DNA of 64,000 nt, taken from Nesterenkonia ebinurensis. Its GTDB lineage: Bacteria; Actinomycetota; Actinomycetes; Actinomycetales; Micrococcaceae. Each line of letters begins with the position of its first letter. Within the stretch, counting starts at the first letter, position 1. The DNA lies in NCBI RefSeq assembly GCF_008711175.1, contig NZ_VWNF01000047.1, forward strand, positions 62,001-126,000, given 5' to 3'. The notes beneath the pieces were generated by a model that made no database searches, was not told the DNA's origin, and was given only the letters and a program-made list of their open reading frames with translations. This document shows positions 43,550 to 51,523 of the stretch, one piece after another. The position numbers were made by a program, and so were the translations under genes.

Positions 43550-44380
43550 TTACTTGAGGAAGTTCCCACCATCGACAGGGAGTGTCACCCCAGTGATGTA
43601 GCGGCCCTCCTCGGAGGAGAGGAACAGCAGAGCGTTTGAGATATCGACCGCCTCCACCCAGGGGATTGGCAGTGCAATGACGCTTTGCGACGCTTCAGCG
43701 AACTCCTCTTTGGTGGCGTTCTCCTTGCCGGTAAAGAGGTTGTAGACCGTCTGATGCTGGATCATGTCCGTATCGACCTGAGTCGGATGAATGCTGTTGA
43801 CACGAATCATGTCTGGCGCGAGCTCGAGGGCTAATGTGCGCATGAGCCCCACAACAGCGTGTTTGGCCGCAACGTAATGGGACATGTTGTAGTAGCCGCG
43901 AATGCCTGCCTCGGAACTTGTGATGACTACCGAGCCACCTCCCCCGGATTCCTTGATATGCGGAATGGCAGCCTTACAGGTCCGCCAGACACCGTTGAGG
44001 TTGATCTCTTGCATGATGACGAATTCATCGTCCGGGATCTCCTCAGCAACGTTCGGTCTTCCGGCGATCCCGGCATTGGCTGCGACGATGTCTAGGCGAC
44101 CTAACTCAGATACTCCTTGGTCGACGACAGCCTTGACCTGCTCGTAGTTTCGGACGTCGGCCACACCTGAAACTATTCTGCGGTCTAGAGCTTCAACCTG
44201 CCGCACAGTCTCCGCAAGGTCCTCTTCAGTCGCTGGCGGTGCGGAGTTACTGGGCACCGCCTCGCAGACGTCGAACGCAATGATGTCTGCGCCCTCTTCA
44301 GCTAAACGGATCGCGTGTGAGCGTCCTTGCCCACGTGCGGCGCCGGAAATCAGCGCCACCTTTCCTTCCACTCGTCCCAT
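43550..44380 (-). CDS. Mycofactocin-coupled SDR family oxidoreductase (second of three)
   Basis: A 276-aa SDR, clearly a paralogue of the one at 42679-43515: SGAARGQGRSHAIRLAEEGADIIAFDVC, VAANAGIAG, VVITSSEAG, YVAAKHAVVGLM, and the C-terminus GRYITGVTLPVDGGNFLK. The ATG at 44380 has a strong AAGGAGG box. It differs from its sister mainly in the substrate-loop region (VYNLFTGKENATKEEFAE). Middle gene of the operon driven from 45300. Confidence 0.9.
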   Translation of the reverse strand: MGRVEGKVALISGAARGQGRSHAIRLAEEGADIIAFDVCEAVPSNSAPPATEEDLAETVRQVEALDRRIVSGVADVRNYEQVKAVVDQGVSELGRLDIVAANAGIAGRPNVAEEIPDDEFVIMQEINLNGVWRTCKAAIPHIKESGGGGSVVITSSEAGIRGYYNMSHYVAAKHAVVGLMRTLALELAPDMIRVNSIHPTQVDTDMIQHQTVYNLFTGKENATKEEFAEASQSVIALPIPWVEAVDISNALLFLSSEEGRYITGVTLPVDGGNFLK

Positions 44381-44422
44381 TGGGACCTCCTTGATCTTTG
44401 AATTTGATGAAGGCTTCGGAAA

Positions 44423-45229
44423 TCAGTAACTCGTCATGCCGCCGTCTACCGCCAGGGTGTGGCCAGTGACCCAGGTCGATTCATCGGAAGCAAGGTAGAG
44501 AACGGCATTCGAGATCTCTCGCGGCGGCATCGAGCCAGGGAACCACTGTGTGAACATGCCCATTAGATCCGGATTCTCCTTGCTGAACCCGTCAAAGAGC
44601 TCCATTGCTCCAGCAGCCATATCTGTATCGACACCACCAGGGTGAACGCTGTTTACGCGCACCTTGTCCTTTGCTAGCTCCATCGCGAACGATTTGGCCA
44701 GTGCCGTGACACCGAACTTCGCAGCGTTGTAGGGCACATGGAATGGCACCGGTTTTATCCCGGCGGCCGAACTTGTCAGAATGATCGATCCCCCACCACC
44801 GGAGACCAGATGCCCCACCCCGGACATGATGGTGTTCCAGACTCCGGTGAGGTTGATGTCGATGGTGTCCTGAAAAATCTCTGGAGTGATATCACGCCAA
44901 ATGGCCGGAATGTCGATGCCGGCATTCCCGATAATCACGTCCAATCGCCCCAACTCGGCGACCCCTTTGTCAACCACTGACTTGAGGTCTGAAAGACTCC
45001 GGACATCAGCCTTCTCAGCAACGATCCTTCGATCCAGCGCCTCGACCTGCTGTACGGTTTCCGCGAGGTCATCTTCAGTAGCACCCGGGTAGGGCGTACC
45101 AGGAATGGCTTCACAGATATCCACCGCGACGATGTCAGCGCCCTCCTCTGCCAACCGCAGGGCATGAGAGCGTCCTTGCCCTCTGGCCGCTCCGGTAATG
45201 AATGCCACTTTTCCTTCTACACGTCCCAT
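44423..45229 (-). CDS. Mycofactocin-coupled SDR family oxidoreductase (first of three)
   Basis: A 268-aa SDR of the same TIGR03971 group but more distant: TGAARGQGRSHALRLAEEGADIVAVDIC, IGNAGID, IILTSSAAG, YNAAKFGVTALAKSF, ending TGHTLAVDGGMTSY. The ATG at 45229 follows AAAGGACC. First gene after the operator-bearing promoter at 45300-45328, with a leader of about 65 nt. Three diverged copies suggest different alcohol or carbonyl substrates. Confidence 0.9.
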   Translation of the reverse strand: MGRVEGKVAFITGAARGQGRSHALRLAEEGADIVAVDICEAIPGTPYPGATEDDLAETVQQVEALDRRIVAEKADVRSLSDLKSVVDKGVAELGRLDVIIGNAGIDIPAIWRDITPEIFQDTIDINLTGVWNTIMSGVGHLVSGGGGSIILTSSAAGIKPVPFHVPYNAAKFGVTALAKSFAMELAKDKVRVNSVHPGGVDTDMAAGAMELFDGFSKENPDLMGMFTQWFPGSMPPREISNAVLYLASDESTWVTGHTLAVDGGMTSY

Positions 45230-45299
45230 GACAAGGTCCTTTCGATGCGAGAGGAATATTGGCGCAACAGTCGCGCAGGTGATTATTGTGATGTTCGCC

Positions 45300-45328
45300 A
45301 CATTAGTGGCACTGAGTGCCGTTGTCTA
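45300..45328 (-). promoter_or_regulatory. Promoter with palindromic operator before the SDR-MoxR-VWA operon
   Basis: Minus strand: -35 TAGACA (45328-45323), 17-bp spacer holding the perfect palindrome GGCACT-C-AGTGCC (45308-45320), -10 TAATGT (45305-45300). Same layout before mftC and mftA. Probable MftR (TetR-type) binding site. Confidence 0.7.
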
Positions 45329-45377
45329 GAGAATCTGGAAACTTTCTCGAAATATTTATACCGCTCATTGCAAATAC

Positions 45378-45426
45378 AAAAAGACCCTCCAACCCGAGAG
45401 CATTACACTCTCAGGAAAGGGTCTTT
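45378..45426 (-). terminator. Rho-independent terminator after mftB
   Basis: Minus strand: stem AAAGACCCT/AGGGTCTTT with an inner GAGAG/CTCTC stem, followed by a T-rich tail (TTTTTGTATTTG). It separates the mftAB transcript from the SDR operon promoter 50 nt further on. Confidence 0.85.
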
Positions 45427-45442
45427 ATCAGAAAATCTTAGG

Positions 45443-45730
45443 CTAAGTCTGCGCCATCACCTCATCAGCAGGGCTGACCATCTTCGAATCACAGAGCACC
45501 CGGATCGCGGTCAGGTACTGCTCCACGGAGTCTTCCTCAACCCCCGCGGCCAGCACTGCAGCCCACGCACTGGGCTGGGACCCCAACGATTCGACAATCC
45601 GCAGCAGTGTCTTGTCCTTCAAGAAGGACAACTTTCGCGTACCAAAGTGATAGAGCAGCGCACCAAAAGGCTCCGGCCGCACTGCGACCCGCTCACTGAG
45701 CCGATAGGGCTGATCTGGATCGAAGGACAT
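45443..45730 (-). CDS. mftB: Mycofactocin peptide chaperone MftB
   Basis: A 95-aa PqqD-like RiPP recognition protein that presents the MftA precursor to the radical SAM enzyme MftC. Fits the family closely: PYRLSERVAVRPEPFGALLYHFGTRKLSFLKDKTLLRIVE. Starts 9 nt after the mftA stop; a strong terminator lies 17 nt beyond its end, so mftAB form their own two-gene transcript. Confidence 0.95.
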   Translation of the reverse strand: MSFDPDQPYRLSERVAVRPEPFGALLYHFGTRKLSFLKDKTLLRIVESLGSQPSAWAAVLAAGVEEDSVEQYLTAIRVLCDSKMVSPADEVMAQT

Positions 45731-45739
45731 ATCTGCCGA

Positions 45740-45868
45740 TCAGTAGACTCCACACATGCCATCGATGGAGACCTCCTCCACCAAGGCATCCTCCTGAACA
45801 CCGGCATCCACGGTAGCCTGATCCTCTCGATCAGCCTCTGCCTGCTGCTTAGGATCGAACTCTGACAT
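45740..45868 (-). CDS. mftA: Mycofactocin precursor peptide MftA
   Basis: A 42-aa precursor, MSEFDPKQQAEADREDQATV onward, ending in the invariant core IDGMCGVY. MftC decarboxylates the terminal Tyr and links it to the Val; MftE then releases the modified dipeptide that becomes the redox cofactor. The acidic leader is what MftB binds. The ATG at 45868 has GAGGAG 9 nt upstream; another ATG at 45877 is too close to that box. Read from the promoter at 45964-45992 with a leader of about 85 nt. Confidence 0.96.
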   Translation of the reverse strand: MSEFDPKQQAEADREDQATVDAGVQEDALVEEVSIDGMCGVY

Positions 45869-45933
45869 CTGTCTCATCTCCTCAACGGCGGGGCAACCTC
45901 AACCCGCCCAATAGTGGCGATATTGTCTATCAC

Positions 45934-45948
45934 CGACCATGATGGTCG
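45934..45948. promoter_or_regulatory. Perfect 15-bp palindrome in the mftA-mftR gap
   Basis: CGACCAT-G-ATGGTCG lies just downstream of the predicted mftA start of transcription. It differs from the GGCACT operator and could bind a second regulator or form an RNA hairpin in the mftA leader. Confidence 0.45.
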
Positions 45949-45963
45949 TCAGTGATCCACATC

Positions 45964-45992
45964 ATAATAGTGGCACTCGGTGCCGAATGGAA
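45964..45992 (-). promoter_or_regulatory. Promoter with palindromic operator before mftAB (divergent mftR)
   Basis: Minus strand: -35-like TTCCAT (45992-45987), 17-bp spacer holding GGCACC-G-AGTGCC (45972-45984, one mismatch), -10 TATTAT (45969-45964). On the plus strand the same site overlaps the likely mftR promoter (TAGAGT near 45995), which would give autoregulation. Confidence 0.65.
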
Positions 45993-46022
45993 GAGTAGAG
46001 TTTGAGAACTGACGTTGATGCC

Positions 46023-46625
46023 ATGACGATCGCTGAGAGCAGCAGGAGTTCCCCCCGGGGCCGCACCCCGCTGACCAGCAAGGCAACTCTGAGCCGCATC
46101 GGCTTGGAGCTGTTCATCGAGCGCGGCTTCGATCAGGTGACAGTGGATGACATCGCTGAAGCTGCCGGCATCGGTCGCCGCACCTTCTTCCGGTACTTCC
46201 CCTCCAAGAACGATCTGCCCTGGGGTGACTTTGAAGCACTCCTAGACCAACTCGAGTCCCACCTCGACACCGTCGACCATGAGGTACCCCTCTTCGACGC
46301 CCTGAGAACCGCGGTCAGCGAGTTCAATCGATTCCCCGGCGATGACCACGGACTGCACCGCAAACGGATGGAGCTGCTGCTTAAGAATCCGACACTCGTC
46401 GCGCACTCCACTATCCGATACGAGGCATGGCGTGCCGTCATCGCAGACTTCGCCGGCCGCCGTCTCGACAAGCCCGCCGATCACCTCCAGCCCAAGACCA
46501 TCGGCCAGATCTGCCTGGGCATCAGCGTCTCCGCCCACTACGAATGGCTCGAGCAAGAGGACCAGAGCCTGCCCGAACTCATTGACTCCGGATTCCGACT
46601 GGCTAGAGACGTCTTCTTGAGGTGA
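46023..46625 (+). CDS. mftR: TetR-family mycofactocin system regulator MftR
   Basis: A 200-aa TetR repressor: KATLSRIGLELFIERGFDQV, VDDIAEAAGIGRRTFFRYFPSKNDLPWGDFEALLDQL, the MftR-type HTH with the FRYFPSKNDL ending. The C-terminal ligand domain is typical length; MftR of mycobacteria responds to long-chain acyl-CoA. The ATG at 46023 is chosen; a TTG at 46002 is in frame. Overlaps mftG by 4 nt. Probably binds the GGCACT-N-AGTGCC sites found three times in the locus. Confidence 0.92.
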   Translation: MTIAESSRSSPRGRTPLTSKATLSRIGLELFIERGFDQVTVDDIAEAAGIGRRTFFRYFPSKNDLPWGDFEALLDQLESHLDTVDHEVPLFDALRTAVSEFNRFPGDDHGLHRKRMELLLKNPTLVAHSTIRYEAWRAVIADFAGRRLDKPADHLQPKTIGQICLGISVSAHYEWLEQEDQSLPELIDSGFRLARDVFLR

Positions 46626-48202
46626 AGTACGACGTAGTCATAGTCGGAGGCGGCACTGCAGGTTCCGTGCTTGCCGCCAGACTCAGCGAGAACCCAGAGC
46701 GTTCGGTCCTGCTGCTCGAGGCGGGACCCGCGCCGCGGAGCCGCTCAGAAATCGACGACGCCGCCGCCAACGGTACCTCGCTTCACGCAGCCAGCACCGC
46801 CAGCTCACTCACCTGGCAATTTCCTGCACGGCTCACCGCCTCACGCAGCGTTACTGCTGTAAGGGGAAAGATTCTCGGCGGATCATCGGCCATCAATGGG
46901 GGCTACTTCGTCCGCGCCAGACCGGAGGACTTCGACTATTGGTCAGCTGTCGGCGACACCACATGGTCCTACGACCAAGCACTGCCTCTTCTAGGCCGAA
47001 TGGAGACGGACCTCGACTTCGGGAACCACCCTCAGCACGGAGCCAGTGGACCCATGCTGATCAAGCGAGCCTGGACAGCGGTTCCCGCAGAAGGGCTGAA
47101 CGCAGTTTTCGCCGCGGCCGCTAGAGCAGCGGGACACACCTATAACGCGGACCTCAACGATGCGGCGTCGCACGGTGTTGGTCCCGTCCCCTCTACTGTG
47201 GTCAACGGTGTGCGCCACAACGCAGCGATGCAGTACCTCTTTCCTGTCCTGGACCGACCCAATCTCAAAGTGATAGGGGCAACACGAGCGCTGAGTGTGA
47301 AAATCCGCAAGGGGAAAGCCGTGGGAGTGGAATGTGCGGTCGACTCGGGCTCCAGACAGAGCTTCTTCGAGGCGGGGGAGGTTGTGCTCTCCGCTGGTGC
47401 ACTGTCCACCCCTCAGCTGTTGATGCTCTCTGGCATCGGGGTTCCCGATCAGCTCCGCAGCATCAGCGTAGCACCGGTTGTCGAGACACGCGGCGTCGGG
47501 CGCGGCCTGAGCGACCACCCCGACCTTGCACTGAACCTAGAGGTTTCGGCTCGAGCGCTGTGTTCCACGCCTCAGGGCAGCCAGCCTGGGCCAGGCTTCA
47601 GCGCCGCGCTGCACTTCTCAGCGGAGACCACCGGCACAGCACACGAGCTCGAGCTCCTCATCGCTACCACCCCTAGCCATGAACTGTTCGGCGGTGAGGC
47701 TCGTCAGGACGAAGTTCAGGAACACCTGTTGATGCTTGGCCTGATGACACCGACATTTCGAGGAAGCCTGCGACTGCGCTCGGCTGATCCACTACAGATG
47801 CCAAGCATCGACTACAACTACCTTCACACTGCTGCTGACTGGGCCGCGCTGCGAGCGGGAGTGCGCAGAACATTCCAGTTGCTCGGCCAGCCGGCAATGC
47901 AGGAGGTTCTCCTCCGCACGCCTCGGCTCGAGCGCAACCGATCCAATCAGAACGTTTTGGACAACGAGCACCTGCTCGATGCATGGATTGCCAACCACAT
48001 CGGTACCCGCTTCCATACCAGCGGCGGGGCGCAAATGGGACCCGAAGACGACCCAGAGTCTGTCGTCGATACCCAAGGGCGAGTTCACCAAGTCCAGGGG
48101 CTGAGAGTCGCAGATCTCTCCATACTCCCAAAAGTTCCGCGCCGGGGAACCGCAAATACCGCAGTGTTCATTGGTGAGCTGATCAGCGATTTCATGAAAT
48201 GA
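46622..48202 (+). CDS. mftG: GMC oxidoreductase MftG, mycofactocin dehydrogenase
   Basis: A 526-aa FAD enzyme of the GMC family: DVVIVGGGTAGSVLAARLSENPERSVLLLEAGP (FAD-binding), GKILGGSSAINGGYFVRARPEDF, GALSTPQLLMLSGIG, and the C-terminal GTRFHTSGGAQMG with active-site His and RRGTANTAVFIGE. MftG is reported to re-oxidise reduced mycofactocin and feed electrons to the respiratory chain. Here it is cotranscribed with mftR rather than last in the mft operon. Confidence 0.94.
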   Translation: MKYDVVIVGGGTAGSVLAARLSENPERSVLLLEAGPAPRSRSEIDDAAANGTSLHAASTASSLTWQFPARLTASRSVTAVRGKILGGSSAINGGYFVRARPEDFDYWSAVGDTTWSYDQALPLLGRMETDLDFGNHPQHGASGPMLIKRAWTAVPAEGLNAVFAAAARAAGHTYNADLNDAASHGVGPVPSTVVNGVRHNAAMQYLFPVLDRPNLKVIGATRALSVKIRKGKAVGVECAVDSGSRQSFFEAGEVVLSAGALSTPQLLMLSGIGVPDQLRSISVAPVVETRGVGRGLSDHPDLALNLEVSARALCSTPQGSQPGPGFSAALHFSAETTGTAHELELLIATTPSHELFGGEARQDEVQEHLLMLGLMTPTFRGSLRLRSADPLQMPSIDYNYLHTAADWAALRAGVRRTFQLLGQPAMQEVLLRTPRLERNRSNQNVLDNEHLLDAWIANHIGTRFHTSGGAQMGPEDDPESVVDTQGRVHQVQGLRVADLSILPKVPRRGTANTAVFIGELISDFMK

Positions 48203-48216
48203 ACCGACTGAACATC

Positions 48217-48245
48217 TGGACAATGGCACTCAGTGCCACTAATGT
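48217..48245 (+). promoter_or_regulatory. Promoter with palindromic operator before mftCDEF
   Basis: -35 TGGACA (48217-48222), 17-bp spacer with the perfect palindrome GGCACT-C-AGTGCC (48225-48237), -10 TAATGT (48240-48245). Over 35 bases nearly identical to the SDR-operon promoter, including the bases after the -10. Confidence 0.7.
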
Positions 48246-48283
48246 GGGGCATGTCACAAGTCTAGCCTAGTGAAGGGAATCTC

Positions 48284-49591
48284 ATGACGGCAGAAGCCCT
48301 GGCCCCGCCCGAGACTCAACCGGCAGAGAGTCCGCAGCGGCAGCCCGCGCGCCTTGTGGACCACTTCGAATATGGGCTCGATGCCCCGATCTGCCTGACC
48401 TGGGAGCTGACCTACGCCTGCAACCTCACCTGTACACACTGCCTCTCCAGCTCTGGCCGCCGAGACCCCCGTGAGTTGTCGACTGAGGAGTGCAAAGCAA
48501 TCATTGATGAGCTGCAGAAGATGCAGGTCTTCTACGTGAACATCGGTGGCGGCGAGCCCACCGTCCGCAGTGATTTCTGGGAGCTTGTGGACTATGCCAC
48601 CAGCCACAACGTGGGCGTGAAGTTCTCCACCAACGGCGTGAAGATCACTCCGGAGGTTGCCAAAGATCTCGCCGCCAACAACTACGTGGATGTTCAGATC
48701 TCGTTGGACGGTGCCACTGCGGAGGTCAATGACTACATCCGATCCAAGGGCTCCTATGACATGGCGATCCGAGCCATGGAGAACCTCCAGGCCGCTGGCA
48801 TGGCGAACTTCAAACTGTCCGTGGTCTGCACTCGATGGAACATCCCGCAGCTAGATGATTTCAAGGCGATCGCAAACCGCTACGACGCCCAGCTGCGGCT
48901 GACTCGACTGCGCCCCTCAGGCCGCGCAGTGGATGTCTGGGATGATCTGCACCCCACTCAAGAGCAGCAGAAGCAGCTCTACGACTGGTTGATGGAGCAT
49001 GGGGATGAGGTACTGACCGGAGACTCATTCTTCCATCTCTCAGCGTACGGAGAGTCGCTGCCCGGACTGAACCTCTGTGGAGCCGGCCGGGTGGTGTGCC
49101 TCATCGACCCCATTGGGGAGGTCTACGCTTGCCCGTTCGCCATCCATGACGAGTTTCTGGCCGGAAACGTCCGCGAACCCGGTGGGTTCGAGAAGGTCTG
49201 GAAGGAATCTGCCCTGTTCCAAGACCTGCGCGAACCGCAGTCAGGAGGCGCCTGCTCCTCATGCTACTTCTTCGACACCTGCAAGGGCGGTTGCATGGCG
49301 GCAAAATTCTTCACCGGCCTGCCCCTGAACGGCCCGGATCCTGAGTGCGTGCGCGGTTTCGGCAAAGAGCTACTCAAGAAGCGCGACGGGACAGCTCTGC
49401 CCAAACCCTCAGGCGATCATTCACACCGCACCTCGCCTCCGCGGCCCCGCCCCAAGACCAACCGAAAAGTGCCGGTCACCATCCAGTCAGGACCGCCGTC
49501 ACCCAGCGCACCGCCCGTCTCGGCCTGCAATGAGAGCCCCCTGGCCGGCTTCTCGCCCGATCAGGCGCTCCAGCAGAACCGGGCGCGGTAG
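48284..49591 (+). CDS. mftC: Mycofactocin radical SAM maturase MftC
   Basis: A 435-aa radical SAM/SPASM enzyme that oxidatively decarboxylates the C-terminal Tyr of MftA and forms the Val-Tyr crosslink. The CxxxCxxC motif is in YACNLTCTHCLSSSGRRDPR; GGGEPTVR is the SAM-binding GGE motif. SPASM Cys ligands are in EVYACPFAIHDEF, GGACSSCYFFDTCKGGCMAA and DPECVRG. A 70-residue Pro-rich tail follows, as in other actinobacterial MftC. Good spacing to AAGGGAA before the ATG. Confidence 0.96.
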   Translation: MTAEALAPPETQPAESPQRQPARLVDHFEYGLDAPICLTWELTYACNLTCTHCLSSSGRRDPRELSTEECKAIIDELQKMQVFYVNIGGGEPTVRSDFWELVDYATSHNVGVKFSTNGVKITPEVAKDLAANNYVDVQISLDGATAEVNDYIRSKGSYDMAIRAMENLQAAGMANFKLSVVCTRWNIPQLDDFKAIANRYDAQLRLTRLRPSGRAVDVWDDLHPTQEQQKQLYDWLMEHGDEVLTGDSFFHLSAYGESLPGLNLCGAGRVVCLIDPIGEVYACPFAIHDEFLAGNVREPGGFEKVWKESALFQDLREPQSGGACSSCYFFDTCKGGCMAAKFFTGLPLNGPDPECVRGFGKELLKKRDGTALPKPSGDHSHRTSPPRPRPKTNRKVPVTIQSGPPSPSAPPVSACNESPLAGFSPDQALQQNRAR

Positions 49592-49593
49592 TC

Positions 49594-50826
49594 ATGGCCG
49601 GTGGATGGTTTGAGACCGTCGCAGTAGCCCAACAGCGCGCCAAGCGCCGCCTACCACCTTCAGTCTACGGCGCACTGGTAGCTGGATCAGAGAAGGGCAT
49701 CACCATTGCCCAGAACCAGGCCGCTTTCGGCGAGATCGGGTTCTCCCCACACGTTGCCGGGCATAAGCCGGACCGAGACCTGGCCACCAAGGTCATGGGC
49801 ATTCCCGTCTCTATACCGGTACTGATTTCACCCACCGGTGTCCAGGCCGTTCATCCTGAAGGAGAACTGGCGGTGGCACAGGCTGCAGCCAATCGCGGCA
49901 CCATTATGGGTCTGAGCTCCTTCGCCTCTAAACCCGTGGAGGCCGTGGTTGAGGCCAATCCGAACACCTTGTTCCAGATCTATTGGTGCGGCACCCGGGA
50001 TCAGATCCTGCAGCGGTTGGAACGCGCCAAGGGCGCCGGAGCCAAGGGCATCATCGCGACCTTGGACTGGTCCTTTTCCAACGGCCGAGACTGGGGCAGC
50101 CCTTGGATCCCAGAGAAGCTGACCGTCAAGGCGGCCGCAAAGTTCGCCCCGCAGGCCCTGCGCAGGCCCAGCTGGCTGTTGAACTTCGTCCGCTCTGGCC
50201 GCATCCCAGACCTCACAGCCCCCAACCTGCAGGAGCCCGGCGGCGAGACCCCCACATTCTTCGGCGCCTACGGCGAGTGGATGAACACGCCCCCACCCAC
50301 CTGGGAAGACGTCGCCTGGCTACGCGAGCAGTGGGACGGACCGTTCATGCTCAAAGGTGTAGTCCGGGTGGATGACGCCAAGCGCGCTGTCGATTCCGGG
50401 GTCACCGCCATCTCTGTGTCCAACCACGGCGGCAATAACCTAGACACGACTCCAGCCAGCATCCGAGTGCTTCCCGGCATTGCCGAGGCAGTCGGTGAGC
50501 AGATCGAGGTGCTCCTAGACGGCGGCATCCGCCGCGGCTCCGACGTTGCGAAGGCTATCGCCCTAGGCGCCAAAGCTGTCATGATAGGCCGCGCCTACCT
50601 CTGGGGACTGGCCGCCAACGGGCAGGCCGGAGTGGAGAACGTACTGGACATCCTGCGCGGCGGACTGGACTCTGCTGTACTGGGACAAGGAAAAAACTCC
50701 ATCCACGAGCTGCGCGCCGAGGACCTCGTCGCCCCGGACGGATTCTTCCTCAGACTCGGAGAGGACGGACTCGATGACCGAGCCACCCAGCACGGAGATC
50801 CGGCCCCCGAGGCCGTCCGCTCTTGA
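49594..50826 (+). CDS. mftD: Mycofactocin FMN oxidase/dehydrogenase MftD
   Basis: A 410-aa flavoenzyme of the lactate/glycolate oxidase family that deaminates the released dipeptide to the alpha-keto amide (pre-mycofactocin), the redox-active centre. Seen: ISPTGVQAVHPEGELAVAQAA, LKGVVRVDDAKRAVDSGVTAISVSNHGGNN and LDGGIRRGSDVAKAIALGAKAVMIGRAYLWGL, the FMN-binding parts. Starts 2 nt after mftC and overlaps mftE by 53 nt. Confidence 0.95.
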   Translation: MAGGWFETVAVAQQRAKRRLPPSVYGALVAGSEKGITIAQNQAAFGEIGFSPHVAGHKPDRDLATKVMGIPVSIPVLISPTGVQAVHPEGELAVAQAAANRGTIMGLSSFASKPVEAVVEANPNTLFQIYWCGTRDQILQRLERAKGAGAKGIIATLDWSFSNGRDWGSPWIPEKLTVKAAAKFAPQALRRPSWLLNFVRSGRIPDLTAPNLQEPGGETPTFFGAYGEWMNTPPPTWEDVAWLREQWDGPFMLKGVVRVDDAKRAVDSGVTAISVSNHGGNNLDTTPASIRVLPGIAEAVGEQIEVLLDGGIRRGSDVAKAIALGAKAVMIGRAYLWGLAANGQAGVENVLDILRGGLDSAVLGQGKNSIHELRAEDLVAPDGFFLRLGEDGLDDRATQHGDPAPEAVRS

Positions 50827-51523
50827 GCACAAAACCTGGCCGGAACTGACCGGACGACCGGTGACAGTCTTACTGCCGTTGGGCTCCACCGAGCAGCACG
50901 GTCCGCACCTTCCCCTGGACACAGACACTGTCATCGCTGCCGCAGTTGCCCAGGCACTAGCTGAGAATCTCACCAACAAAAAGTACGACGCCGCCGTGGC
51001 ACCGCCCCTGCCCTATGGGTCCAGTGGGGAGCACCAACAGTTTCCAGGAACTATCTCGATCGGCCAGGCAGCACTGGAGACTGTGCTGGTCGAGTACGGC
51101 CGTTCGGCCCTGGAGTGGGCCTCACAACTGATCATCATCAATGGTCACGGCGGCAATCTGGACCCAGTCCGCAAGGCAGTGAACACGCTGCGCTACGAAC
51201 AGCGCAACGTGAATTGGGTCGCCTGCTCCACACCTGAACCAGACCCTTGCGATACCCACGCTGGTCACATTGAGACCTCGCTGATGCTGTACCTGCAGCC
51301 GGAACATGTCCGGATGAGCGAAGCCGCTCACGGAAACACCGAGCCCCTGAACGCACTGCTCCCGGAACTGCGTGAGAACGGCGTGATTGCGGTTAGCAGC
51401 AACGGGGCGTTAGGCGATCCGCGAAACGCCAGTGCCGAAAACGGCCATGTCATCTTTGACCAGATGGTCCAGGCAGCTCTAAACCAGCTTGCCGAGACCA
51501 CTAGGGGTGCTGTCGGTGCCTGA
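50774..51523 (+). CDS. mftE: Mycofactocin creatininase-family peptidase MftE
   Basis: A 249-aa metallopeptidase that cuts the modified Val-Tyr dipeptide from MftA. Metal ligands of the creatininase family are present: LPLGSTEQHGPHLPLDTD, YGSSGEHQQFPGTIS, NGHGGNLDPVRKA and GHIETSLML. The start overlaps the end of mftD by 53 nt, and it runs into mftF, giving a compact mftCDEF unit. Confidence 0.95.
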   Translation: MTEPPSTEIRPPRPSALEHKTWPELTGRPVTVLLPLGSTEQHGPHLPLDTDTVIAAAVAQALAENLTNKKYDAAVAPPLPYGSSGEHQQFPGTISIGQAALETVLVEYGRSALEWASQLIIINGHGGNLDPVRKAVNTLRYEQRNVNWVACSTPEPDPCDTHAGHIETSLMLYLQPEHVRMSEAAHGNTEPLNALLPELRENGVIAVSSNGALGDPRNASAENGHVIFDQMVQAALNQLAETTRGAVGA

